The position numbers and the translations under genes were made by a program. A stretch of 55,770 bases of DNA from Anaeroplasmataceae bacterium (GTDB lineage Bacteria; Bacillota_I; Bacilli_A; Acholeplasmatales; JAEDCM01), in NCBI GenBank assembly GCA_016294165.1, contig JAEDCM010000007.1:1-55770 (forward strand). The letters run 5' to 3'. The notes under the pieces are model-generated. The model did no database searches, was not told the origin of the DNA, and saw only the letters and a program-made list of their open reading frames with translations. Position 1 is the first letter of the stretch, and every line of letters begins with the position of its first letter. Of this stretch, positions 35,251 through 43,381 are shown piece after piece.

Positions 35251-35541
35251 ATGTATGTAAATCGTAATTTAGGCATTGAATATGTTGGAGGATATGAAAA
35301 AATATATAATAATTTATGTATTTCATTTTTAAAAAGCTATGAAGATTTTGAGGAAAAAATCCGAAATGCCTTAGGTGATGAAAAAGCCTTGTTTGATTTA
35401 GTGCATAGTTTAAAGGGTATTGCATTAAACCTTGGTGCCGAACGTTTATATGAATTAATTAAGAATAATAAATTTGAGGATTTAGAAGAATTTTTAAATG
35501 TCTTTAATAACACCTATAATGAAATAAAGCAGGCTATTTAA
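35251..35541 (+). CDS. stand-alone HPt (histidine phosphotransfer) protein
   Basis: 96 aa, almost entirely one HPt domain: N-terminal NLGIEYVGGYEKIY and FLKSYEDFEEKI, then the phosphorylatable motif LVHSLKGIALNLGAERL with His at about residue 51. HPt proteins relay phosphoryl groups between a response-regulator receiver and another receiver. No hybrid kinase or second receiver lies beside it; the only two-component pair in the window is 15 kb away. The ATG follows the exonuclease stop with no gap, and its own stop lies in the hairpin shared with rqcH. Confidence 0.85.
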   Translation: MYVNRNLGIEYVGGYEKIYNNLCISFLKSYEDFEEKIRNALGDEKALFDLVHSLKGIALNLGAERLYELIKNNKFEDLEEFLNVFNNTYNEIKQAI

Positions 35542-35552
35542 TAACCTGCTTT
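35526..35552. terminator. shared hairpin between convergent hpt and rqcH
   Basis: AAAGCAGG and CCTGCTTT form an 8-bp stem. The 11-base loop contains the TAA of the plus-strand HPt gene and, on the other strand, the TAG of rqcH. T-tracts are short (TTTA on the plus side, TTTATTTC on the minus), so termination may be partial. Confidence 0.6.
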
Positions 35553-37150
35553 AATGATTCTATGTAGTCGGTGTCGACGTCAATGTAAATTGTTTTTTGG
35601 TTGGTATAGCTAACAAAACAATTTTTTTTATTAGGGATTCTTTTTAAATATTTGACTAGAGTATAGTCAACCGCAATACTGCTTGAAAATCTTTGTTTAG
35701 AATAATAGCTGGCAATCATAGCGGCATTTCTAATTGATTTTTCACAAACCTCACCCTTTAAAATAACATGGCTTGATGGGGCATCCTTGATGTGAAACCA
35801 TAAATCATTAGGACTGGCAACCTCTTTGATTAAATGGGCATTTTGGATATTGTTTTTGCCCACAATTATTTCAAAGCTATCAAACAGATAGTGTAGAAGA
35901 GTTATTTTTTTCTTTCCTTTTACTTTTGATTTTTTTTCATTTAGCTCCTTTTTGATGTCCTCAATATCATTTAGACTAGCGACTATGATTTGTTGTTCAA
36001 GGATTAAAAGATAATTGATTTCATCTTGACATTTTGCAATTTCACGTGGAATATGATTTAAGGCATTTTTCTTTTTTTGATATAGGGTATAGTATTTATT
36101 TGCATTTTGTTTAATACCAAGCAATGGGTCTAAAGGAATAGTAATATTTTCATTTGTATAATAATTAAACACTTCAATTTTGTTAGAACCAGCTACATAA
36201 TTATGAATATTTGCAAATAATAATTCGCCGTTAATTTTATCATTTTCATTATTCTTAGCATTATCTAAGTCTTGGTATAGTTTCTCTAGTTTATTTTCCT
36301 GTTTTTGAATTTTATTTTTAACTATTTGTAAAATGTTTTTACTCTTAGCTTTGATTTGTTCCTTTTTGTTTAAGGTATAAAAATAGCTATCAATTAATTG
36401 ACTAATTGAATCAAAATAGGTCCTTTCACCTTCTAAATATTTAAGATCATTGTAGTAGAAGAAAGTTTTTTTCCCTTTAATTATAACTGGATTAGTATTA
36501 TGAATAACATCATAAAATAACTGAGGATTATTATATGTGTAATTGGCTAGAATTAAGGAAATTCCTAAGAATTTTTTTGTTAAATCACTAGCAGAAAATA
36601 CTGTTTTAAACTCGTTTTCTAATTCTTTAACATTATAGTTAAAGGGGTTTAGTTTATCCGTTTTTGGATATTCATATATTGCATTAGGAATAATTGTGCG
36701 GTCATTATTATCAAATGGCATGATATGCTTATAAGAACCAAGAATAGTATTGTTGTTTAATAGGATGATATTAGAGTGTCTTCCGGTTAATTCAATAATT
36801 AAATTAATGGTTAAGCGGTCACCTAATTCATTATTTTTATTGATGGAAATTTTAATTACGCGATCAGTTTCATGTTGCGAGATTTCATTAATAATTCCTC
36901 CATCCATATATTTCCTTAGAAGAATGGTAAAGTTGTTTAATGATTTATCACTTTCATATTCCTTTTGAGTTAGATTTACTCGACAATATTCATTATTAAC
37001 ACTAACAAATAAATGCTTTGTTTCACCCTTAATTCTAATTATAAATAAATAATCAGAGGCACTAAGCTGAGTGATTTTATTGATTCGTCCGGTCTCTAGA
37101 CATTTAATTTCTTCGGTTAAGTAATGTATTAATATTCCGTCCATTGCCAT
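35534..37150 (-). CDS. rqcH: ribosome-associated quality-control protein RqcH (NEMF/FbpA family)
   Basis: 538 aa. NFACT-N domain (MAMDGILIHYL; ITQLSASDYLFIIRIKGE), coiled-coil segment (about residues 265-410) and the C-terminal NFACT-R domain (NDLWFHIKDAPSSHVIL, AAMIASYYSKQRFSSSIAVDYT, VKYLKRIP). RqcH directs C-terminal Ala tailing of stalled nascent chains on the 50S subunit. GAGGTGATT precedes the ATG at 37150; the frame is open 30 bases further but without a binding site. Divergence from gmk recalls yloA-gmk of B. subtilis. Confidence 0.93.
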   Translation of the reverse strand: MAMDGILIHYLTEEIKCLETGRINKITQLSASDYLFIIRIKGETKHLFVSVNNEYCRVNLTQKEYESDKSLNNFTILLRKYMDGGIINEISQHETDRVIKISINKNNELGDRLTINLIIELTGRHSNIILLNNNTILGSYKHIMPFDNNDRTIIPNAIYEYPKTDKLNPFNYNVKELENEFKTVFSASDLTKKFLGISLILANYTYNNPQLFYDVIHNTNPVIIKGKKTFFYYNDLKYLEGERTYFDSISQLIDSYFYTLNKKEQIKAKSKNILQIVKNKIQKQENKLEKLYQDLDNAKNNENDKINGELLFANIHNYVAGSNKIEVFNYYTNENITIPLDPLLGIKQNANKYYTLYQKKKNALNHIPREIAKCQDEINYLLILEQQIIVASLNDIEDIKKELNEKKSKVKGKKKITLLHYLFDSFEIIVGKNNIQNAHLIKEVASPNDLWFHIKDAPSSHVILKGEVCEKSIRNAAMIASYYSKQRFSSSIAVDYTLVKYLKRIPNKKNCFVSYTNQKTIYIDVDTDYIESLKQVIK

Positions 37151-37216
37151 AATAATCACCTCTAGTATAAATATTATCATAAAATTTAAAAAAATTAATG
37201 CATTTATAAAAAAAAG

Positions 37217-37225
37217 TGCTATAAT
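37217..37225 (+). promoter_or_regulatory. extended -10 promoter of gmk-rpoZ
   Basis: TGCTATAAT (TGn plus TATAAT), followed by a leader of about 55 bases to the gmk ATG. No -35 of note. Confidence 0.6.
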
Positions 37226-37287
37226 ATTTATATCATTTATGATATGTTTAATTTTTGACGTTAGTAAATGGATAGGAGAAAGCTGTT

Positions 37288-37908
37288 ATGAAGTTAAATG
37301 ACAAGGGAATGTTAATAGTAATGTCTGGACCATCTGGCGTTGGAAAGGGTACTGTTCGTAAGGCGTTATTCGAAAAAAGAGGGCATCGTCTTGATTATTC
37401 AGTTTCCATGACTACCCGTAAAAAACGTGAGGGAGAGGTTGATGGAGTAGATTACTATTTTGTTAGCCGTGAGGAATTTGAACAAAGAATCAAGGAAAAT
37501 AAATTTCTAGAATATGCAGAATTTGTAGGAAACTATTATGGAACACCGCTTGATAAGGTTATGGAAAAAATCAATGCTGGGAAAGAGGTTGTCCTAGAAA
37601 TTGAGGTTAATGGTGCACTACAGGTTAAGGATAAAATGCGCGATGCGGTAATGATTTTTATCGTACCACCTGGAAAGAAAGCATTATATGATCGTCTTAG
37701 AAGTCGTGGCACTGAATCAGAAGAAATTATTAAAGAACGTGTTGAAAAGGCTGATCGTGAGTTTAAATTAGCACATTATTACGACTATATTGTTGTTAAT
37801 GATGATGTTGATAATGCGGCTGACCGTATAATGGCAATTATTCGTGCTGAGCATGCAAAAACTGAAAGATCAATTCATAAATATAAAAAATTAATGGAGG
37901 AAAAATAA
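37288..37908 (+). CDS. gmk: guanylate kinase
   Basis: 206 aa. P-loop GPSGVGKGTV, STTRKKREGE-type segment (MTTRKKREGEVDGVDYYFV), GNYYGTPL and EIEVNGALQVK. Phosphorylates GMP to GDP with ATP. GGAG precedes the ATG. Two bases separate it from rpoZ. Confidence 0.96.
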   Translation: MKLNDKGMLIVMSGPSGVGKGTVRKALFEKRGHRLDYSVSMTTRKKREGEVDGVDYYFVSREEFEQRIKENKFLEYAEFVGNYYGTPLDKVMEKINAGKEVVLEIEVNGALQVKDKMRDAVMIFIVPPGKKALYDRLRSRGTESEEIIKERVEKADREFKLAHYYDYIVVNDDVDNAADRIMAIIRAEHAKTERSIHKYKKLMEEK

Positions 37909-37909
37909 A

Positions 37910-38134
37910 ATGGATAATAGAGAAAAAGATGGTATGCGCTATCCATCAATCGATAGCTTATTAGAAAAGGTAGATTCAAAATATAAATTGGTTTATGCTT
38001 CTGCAATGCGTGCAAAGGTAATTGAAGAAGAACAAAATGCAAGTGATTATTGCAAATGCAGTAAACCAGTTGGTCAAGCTTTAGAAGAAATTTTAAATGA
38101 TGATGTTACTATTGAATTTGAAAAGGTTGAGTAA
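37910..38134 (+). CDS. rpoZ: RNA polymerase omega subunit
   Basis: 74 aa. MRYPSIDSLLEKVDSKYKLV and the ASAMRAKVI block are the omega signature; it helps fold and stabilise the beta' subunit. GGAGG precedes the ATG and it is co-transcribed with gmk. Confidence 0.94.
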   Translation: MDNREKDGMRYPSIDSLLEKVDSKYKLVYASAMRAKVIEEEQNASDYCKCSKPVGQALEEILNDDVTIEFEKVE

Positions 38135-38150
38135 TTCTCAGCCTTTTTTT
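38122..38150 (+). terminator. rpoZ terminator containing the stop codon
   Basis: AAGGTTGAG and CTCAGCCTT pair (one G-T wobble) around the loop TAATT, whose TAA is the rpoZ stop; seven T residues follow. Confidence 0.8.
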
Positions 38151-38168
38151 ATAAGGATGTGATAAATA

Positions 38169-39284
38169 ATGTTTAAGGATTATATCAATGATGATTTGCT
38201 TCAGGTTGTTTTTTCTAATAAAATTAAAACTGCAAAATACAATAAGGCTAAAATCAATCAAAAGTTGATTAAAGGTAGTCTTAATTTTCAAATTGAGCTA
38301 TATACCGATAAGCAGGTATTTCATCAAAATATTAAAAGTGATGAGTTTAATGATAAGATGAATGAGCTATTTTTAGATTTCAATCAGATTGAGATTTTTA
38401 CTAACAAATTCGTTTATGGTTTTAAAAGAACGTCTAAGGGGAAAATATTAAATAATAAAAGAGAAAATACCTCTATTAAGCCAAAATCAGTAGAACATAA
38501 TAAGCAAAAAAAATACATTCTTAATCAAGGTGAATGTATATTGCCACTAATTGATTTGGGGATTTTCACAAAAGATGGTAAGGTGGTACAATCGATGTAT
38601 GATAAGTATCGTCAAATCAATAGATTTCTAGAGATTATCAATGATAAGGTGAAAAATGAGAAGAAATTAAACATTATTGATTTTGGTTGTGGGAAATCAT
38701 ATTTGACTTTTATAATGTATCATTATTTAGTTAATGTTATGCATATTGATGCGCATATTATTGGTTTAGATTTAAAAGAGGATGTTATAAAAAAATGTAA
38801 TGAGACTGCTAAAAAATATGGATATGATAATCTTCATTTTGAACTAGGGGATATTTCATTATACAAGCCTAAAGAGAAGGTTGATATGATTGTGACGCTT
38901 CATGCTTGTGATACCGCAACTGATTATGCTTTGTATCACGCTATTAAGCTAGATTGTAAGTATATTTTTAGTGTTCCTTGTTGCCAACATTAGATTAATA
39001 GTAAGTTTTCTAGTAATTCATATAAGCCTATCACGGAGTATGGACTTTTAAAGGAGAGGTTTTCAAGTTTGCTTACTGATGCCATAAGAGCTAACATTTT
39101 AGAGATATTTGGATACAAGGTGGATGTGCTTGAATTTGTGGATATGGATAATTCACCAAAAAATATTTTACTTCGTGCGGAGTTTGTAAATAGGTTTAAA
39201 AAAGAAAAACTAAAAGAAGTAGAAGATTTGTTAATAAACTTTAATATTAGTCAAACATTATATGATTTAATGTTTAAGATGTAA
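38169..39284 (+). pseudogene. Methyltransf_32-like SAM methyltransferase, interrupted by one in-frame TAG
   Basis: The first 274 codons encode an N-terminal domain and a Rossmann core: IIDFGCGKSYLTFIMYHYL, GLDLKEDVI, VTLHACDTATDYAL and SVPCCQH. A TAG at 38991-38993 then stops the frame. The same frame continues for 96 more codons with plausible family sequence: PITEYGLLKERFSSLLTDAIRA-type helix, YKVDVLEFVDMDNSPKN, to a TAA at 39284. By recall, relatives have Glu after CQH, so GAG to TAG would explain it. No other damage is visible. It could be a new pseudogene, an amber readthrough, or a sequence error; a TTG at 39069 after AGGAGAGG could also restart translation. Confidence 0.8.
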
Positions 39285-39288
39285 AAAA

Positions 39289-39320
39289 AAGGCCTTCCAA
39301 ACGGAAGGTCTTAATTTTTT
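39289..39320. terminator. bidirectional terminator
   Basis: GGCCTTCC and GGAAGGTC form an 8-bp stem with a 4-base loop, an A-run before and a T-run after. It closes the methyltransferase gene and the convergent membrane-protein gene. Confidence 0.85.
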
Positions 39321-39323
39321 TAA

Positions 39324-39818
39324 TTACTTAACGAAGTCTTTTGCAACAACGCATCCTGCACCAAGGATAGCAAAAATAGCTCCAAGCCATGCAGCCCAAC
39401 CATTTTTATAAATTTCTGCAAGGTCTTTAGCAGTTGCACCTTCAGTACCATTAACGATATAATGAGGAATGAATAATGCAATTGCGAATACTACTAAACA
39501 TCCAGCAGCAACATAACCAATCCATTTTGGACCTTTACCTAAGAATGCTACAACAGTACAAGCAACTCCAGCAGCCCCAATGATGAATACGATTAAAGCT
39601 TTGATACTAAATTCAAAAATTTTCTCTGAAACTCCGGATGCTGAAAACTTTAATCCAAACATTGCATTGATTCCATTAGTATTCCATTCGTCCGCCAAAG
39701 AGCCCATAACGCTTGCAGCATCTTTCTCAAGCGTTAAGATTGGGAATGCTAATGCCACAACGAATGCGATTGCTGCTAACGCAACAGCTGCGATTGATAA
39801 AATTTTACTAAGTTTCAT
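39324..39818 (-). CDS. Ala-rich four-helix membrane protein of unknown function
   Basis: 164 aa with about four membrane segments (near 7-30, 72-95, 100-122 and 140-160). It is richer in Ala, Gly and Val and in GC-containing codons than its neighbours, which suggests high expression or different descent. A loop after helix 1 (DAASVMGSLADEWNTNG) is probably outside. Strong promoter and GGGAGG upstream. No family recognised. Confidence 0.65.
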   Translation of the reverse strand: MKLSKILSIAAVALAAIAFVVALAFPILTLEKDAASVMGSLADEWNTNGINAMFGLKFSASGVSEKIFEFSIKALIVFIIGAAGVACTVVAFLGKGPKWIGYVAAGCLVVFAIALFIPHYIVNGTEGATAKDLAEIYKNGWAAWLGAIFAILGAGCVVAKDFVK

Positions 39819-39845
39819 TTATTGAAAACCTCCCTTTCTAATTTG

Positions 39846-39874
39846 ATTATAGCCTTATATAGTTTTTATTTCAA
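39846..39874 (-). promoter_or_regulatory. promoter of the Ala-rich membrane-protein gene
   Basis: On the minus strand: TTGAAA (39874-39869), a 17-base spacer and TATAAT (39851-39846), 27 bases before the ATG. Confidence 0.75.
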
Positions 39875-39982
39875 CTTAAAAATGCAATTTTTTGAAAAGC
39901 TTCTAAACTATTATACAAAAATATACAAATTGTTTTTAATTTATGGACAAAAAATTATAATATGTGCTTATTTCATAAAGAA

Positions 39983-40003
39983 TAAAAACCTTCATTATGA
40001 AGG
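39983..40003 (-). terminator. terminator of the 61-aa gene
   Basis: CCTTCA and TGAAGG pair in a tight hairpin; on the minus strand TTTTTATT follows. Confidence 0.65.
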
Positions 40004-40005
40004 CT

Positions 40006-40191
40006 TTACCTAATATTTTGATAAAAAACAGGACCAGTAGGACCATAATAAGGATATGGTTGTGGATATTGAACAGGATAAGGTTGATAAGGAACCTGGT
40101 TATTTATGCCATTAAAAAATAAAGGGCCAACTAAAACACCAGCTAAAAATGGTAATAATAAACCGCCTGATCTTTGATCTTGATAATACAT
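40006..40191 (-). CDS. 61-aa Pro/Tyr-rich protein with a hydrophobic segment, possible spore-surface protein
   Basis: 61 aa: MYYQDQRSGG, a hydrophobic segment LLLPFLAGVLVGPLFF, then a tail rich in Pro, Tyr and Gln (YPVQYPQPYPYYGP). GGAGGG before the ATG at 40191 decides the start over the longer open frame. Small proteins of this composition are common in spore-forming Bacillota and some are coat or envelope components; together with sigK and pdaA in the window this hints at a spore role, but that is inference. Confidence 0.65.
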   Translation of the reverse strand: MYYQDQRSGGLLLPFLAGVLVGPLFFNGINNQVPYQPYPVQYPQPYPYYGPTGPVFYQNIR

Positions 40192-40229
40192 AAAATCCCT
40201 CCAATTTAATATATGTTTAATTATATTAA

Positions 40230-40258
40230 TTGTTAAATTAATATATTTATGATACAAT
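40230..40258 (+). promoter_or_regulatory. promoter of polA
   Basis: TTGTTA (40230-40235), a 17-base spacer and TACAAT (40253-40258) with extended TGA in front. Confidence 0.7.
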
Positions 40259-40275
40259 AAAAAAAGGTGATATCA

Positions 40276-42870
40276 ATGAAAAGAATAATATTAGTAGATG
40301 GAAACTCAATAATGTATCGTGCTTATTATGGAACAGCCTACACTGGAAATTTAATGCAAACTAAAAATGGATTGTTTACTAATGCCATATATGCTTTTGT
40401 TAATATGGTTAATACAATTACGAATGATTCATATGATAATATTTTATTTGCCTTTGATGCTGGTAAGCAAACATTCAGACATGAAAAGATGGAAGACTAT
40501 AAGGGTGGAAGAAGCCCAATGCCTGATGAATTTCGTGTTCAAATTCCATATATTAAGGAGTTTTTAGACATCTGTAATATTAGTCGCTATGAAATGCCAT
40601 TATATGAAGCTGATGATATCATTGGAACAATGGCTAACATTGCTAAAAATAATGGATATCATGTAGACATTTATTCATCAGATAAGGATTTATTACAATT
40701 AATCGATGATAATGTTACTGTTCATTTAACGAAAAAAGGAATTACTGAATTAGAATCATATACACCAGGATATTTTTTTGAAAAGTATCAAATTCCGCAT
40801 ACAGCGATGTGCGATTTAAAAGGACTAATGGGCGATGCCTCTGACAATCTAAAAGGAATCAGTGGTGTTGGAGAAAAAACGGCCATTAAATTATTACAAG
40901 AATACAAATGTATTGAAAATATTATTGAAAATAAAGATAACATCAAGGGTAAATTAGGAGAAAAAATTAAAGAAGAATATCCCAATGCTTTAATGTGCAA
41001 GGAGATTGCGACAATCAATATTAACTCTCCAATTGCCATTTCTTTAGATGATACAAATAGTAAAGAAAGAGATTATGATAAATTACAAAATTTTTATAAA
41101 GATTTAGAATTTCATAGTTTTTTAAAGAAAATTGTCAAAAAAGAAAAATTTGATTTTGAATATAAAATGGAATTTAATCTTGATGATGTATTGGTAAATA
41201 ATAGTGCAATCTATATGGAAATGCTTGAAGAAAATTATCATAGTGGAAACATTGTGGGATTTGGAATTAGTAATGCCAATGGTAATTTTTATTTAGATAA
41301 AGCATATTTAAAAAATGAACAATTTATTAAATACCTTGAGGATGACAATTTAATAAAATACACCTTTGATTATAAAAAAATATATGCTAGCTTAAAATAT
41401 CAAGGAATAAATTTAAAGGGTGTTTGCTTTGATTTATTGTTAGGAGCCTATTTAATAAATCAAAAGCTAGTAAAGGATGGCTTTAAACCAATTTGCTCTT
41501 ATTTTTCATATGAAAATGTTTTATATGATGAAGAGGTTTATGGTAAAGGTGCTAAGCTAGCTTTACCTGAAGAAAAAATCTATAGTGCTCATATTGCTAA
41601 AAAAGCCAAAGCAATCTATTCATTATATGATGAGGTAATGAGTAATCTAAAAAAACAAAACCAACTAAAACTATTTAATGATATTGAAATACCATTAAGT
41701 AGATGCTTAGCGGATATGGAAATTGAAGGACTAAAGCTTGATTTAGAAGAACTAAAGAGTCAAAAGAAGATCTTAGCTGAAAAGATTATTTTAATTGAGG
41801 ACGATATTTTTGATTCTGTAGGATTTGAATTCAATCTTTCATCTCCAAAACAATTAGGAGAGGTGCTATTTGAAAAATTAGGATTGCCACATGGAAAGAA
41901 AACAAAAACTGGCTATTCAACAAGCCAAGAGGTTTTAGAAGAATTAGCTATCGATTACCCATTATGCTATAAGATTTTAGAATATCGACAACTAACTAAG
42001 TTATATTCAACATATATTGAAGGAATTAACCAGGTCTTATTTGATGATGGAAAAGTTCATACAATTTATAAACAAGCACTAACGGAAACGGGAAGATTAT
42101 CATCAATTGAACCTAATTTACAAAATATTCCAATTAGAACTCCAGAGGGATCACAAATTAGAAAGATGTTTATTCCTTCAAAGGATTATTTAGTGGGAAT
42201 GGACTACTCACAAATCGAATTACGTGTATTAGCTAGCATGGCCAATGTCAAAGGATTAAAAGAAGCTTTTGTCAATAAACGTGACGTTCATACGGAAACA
42301 GCTAAAATGATTTTCCATAAGGACGAGGTAACTAAGGAAGAAAGAAGAGCAGCTAAAGCTGTTAACTTTGGTATCATCTATGGAATTAGTCCATGGGGAC
42401 TAGCTAAGGATATCAATGTCACTCAAAAGGAAGCTAAGGAGTTCATTGATAACTATTATCTTAACTATCCAGAGATAAAAATTTATATGGATGATACTAT
42501 TGAATTTCTAAAAGAAAATGGCTATGTAAAGACAATTATGGGTCGCCGTAGATACATTCCAGAAATTAATAGTAATGTTTATATGCAACGAGAATTCGCT
42601 AAAAGAATGGCGATGAATGCCCCAATTCAAGGCAGTGCAGCGGATATTATAAAAAAAGCGATGGTCATGATTTATAACAAGCTAAATGAATTGAATTTAA
42701 AAAGTAAACTAATTCTTCAGGTTCATGACGAATTGATCATTGACTGCGATAAATACGAATTAGAGATTGTTTTAAAGATTTTAAAAGAAGAAATGGAAAA
42801 TGTAATTGATTTATCCTTACCATTGGAGGTTGATGGTGGATATGGAGAAACATGGCTTGATGCTAAGTAG
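40276..42870 (+). CDS. polA: DNA polymerase I
   Basis: 864 aa. 5'-nuclease domain (DGNSIMYRAYYG; KGLMGDASDNLKGISGVGEKT), a middle 3'-5' exonuclease-like domain in which the DxE metal motif is not apparent (proofreading probably lost, as in many Bacillota), and the polymerase domain: motif A VGMDYSQIELRVLA, motif B RRAAKAVNFGIIYG and motif C LQVHDELIID. AAGGTGAT precedes the ATG at 40276; the frame opens 9 bases earlier at a GTG that is part of that site. Confidence 0.96.
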   Translation: MKRIILVDGNSIMYRAYYGTAYTGNLMQTKNGLFTNAIYAFVNMVNTITNDSYDNILFAFDAGKQTFRHEKMEDYKGGRSPMPDEFRVQIPYIKEFLDICNISRYEMPLYEADDIIGTMANIAKNNGYHVDIYSSDKDLLQLIDDNVTVHLTKKGITELESYTPGYFFEKYQIPHTAMCDLKGLMGDASDNLKGISGVGEKTAIKLLQEYKCIENIIENKDNIKGKLGEKIKEEYPNALMCKEIATININSPIAISLDDTNSKERDYDKLQNFYKDLEFHSFLKKIVKKEKFDFEYKMEFNLDDVLVNNSAIYMEMLEENYHSGNIVGFGISNANGNFYLDKAYLKNEQFIKYLEDDNLIKYTFDYKKIYASLKYQGINLKGVCFDLLLGAYLINQKLVKDGFKPICSYFSYENVLYDEEVYGKGAKLALPEEKIYSAHIAKKAKAIYSLYDEVMSNLKKQNQLKLFNDIEIPLSRCLADMEIEGLKLDLEELKSQKKILAEKIILIEDDIFDSVGFEFNLSSPKQLGEVLFEKLGLPHGKKTKTGYSTSQEVLEELAIDYPLCYKILEYRQLTKLYSTYIEGINQVLFDDGKVHTIYKQALTETGRLSSIEPNLQNIPIRTPEGSQIRKMFIPSKDYLVGMDYSQIELRVLASMANVKGLKEAFVNKRDVHTETAKMIFHKDEVTKEERRAAKAVNFGIIYGISPWGLAKDINVTQKEAKEFIDNYYLNYPEIKIYMDDTIEFLKENGYVKTIMGRRRYIPEINSNVYMQREFAKRMAMNAPIQGSAADIIKKAMVMIYNKLNELNLKSKLILQVHDELIIDCDKYELEIVLKILKEEMENVIDLSLPLEVDGGYGETWLDAK

Positions 42871-42879
42871 GAGGGTTTT

Positions 42880-43380
42880 ATGAACGATATTTTTAAAAGA
42901 AGGTCAATTAGAAATTTTAGTAATGAAGAGGTTAGCCTAGAGGATATCAATAAAATGATTGAGGCAGCCGTACAATCACCAAGTGCTCGCAATCAAAAAC
43001 CATGGCATTTTGTGATTTTAGATGAAACAAAAAAAGAGGAATTAATGAAAATGTCTCATGGTGCTCAAAATTTAAAAGAAGCTAATAAATTTGTGGCATT
43101 TGTCATGGATTTGTCATTATCAAATCCAGAATTTGCTCCACTTGATATGAGCGCATGTGTCAATAATTTTATGCTTGAGGCTTATAATTTGGGTATCGGA
43201 AGTCTTTGGGTAGGAGTTTATCCTATTACTGAACGTATAGAATATTTAAATAACTTATTACAAATCAAAGAACCATTCCAAGCCTTTGCGCTTGTGGGAT
43301 TAGGATATCCTAAAAATAAAAATGATTTTAAATTTTTAGATCGATTTGATGAATCAAGAATACATGTAGGGAAGTGGTAA
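42880..43380 (+). CDS. nitroreductase-family FMN protein
   Basis: 166 aa, short form of the family. RRSIRNF at the start binds FMN; PSARNQKPWHFVIL, then LGIGSLWVGVYP and the closing segment are typical. Uses NAD(P)H to reduce an unknown acceptor. AGGAGG precedes the ATG. It sits between polA and mutM-coaE, with a one-base gap to the latter, and is probably co-transcribed with both. Confidence 0.9.
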   Translation: MNDIFKRRSIRNFSNEEVSLEDINKMIEAAVQSPSARNQKPWHFVILDETKKEELMKMSHGAQNLKEANKFVAFVMDLSLSNPEFAPLDMSACVNNFMLEAYNLGIGSLWVGVYPITERIEYLNNLLQIKEPFQAFALVGLGYPKNKNDFKFLDRFDESRIHVGKW

Positions 43381-43381
43381 A

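Noticed and set aside
39822..40013. 63-codon plus-strand ORF
   Set aside because: It covers the minus-strand promoter and terminator region, has no binding site, and its composition reflects A/T-rich intergenic DNA.
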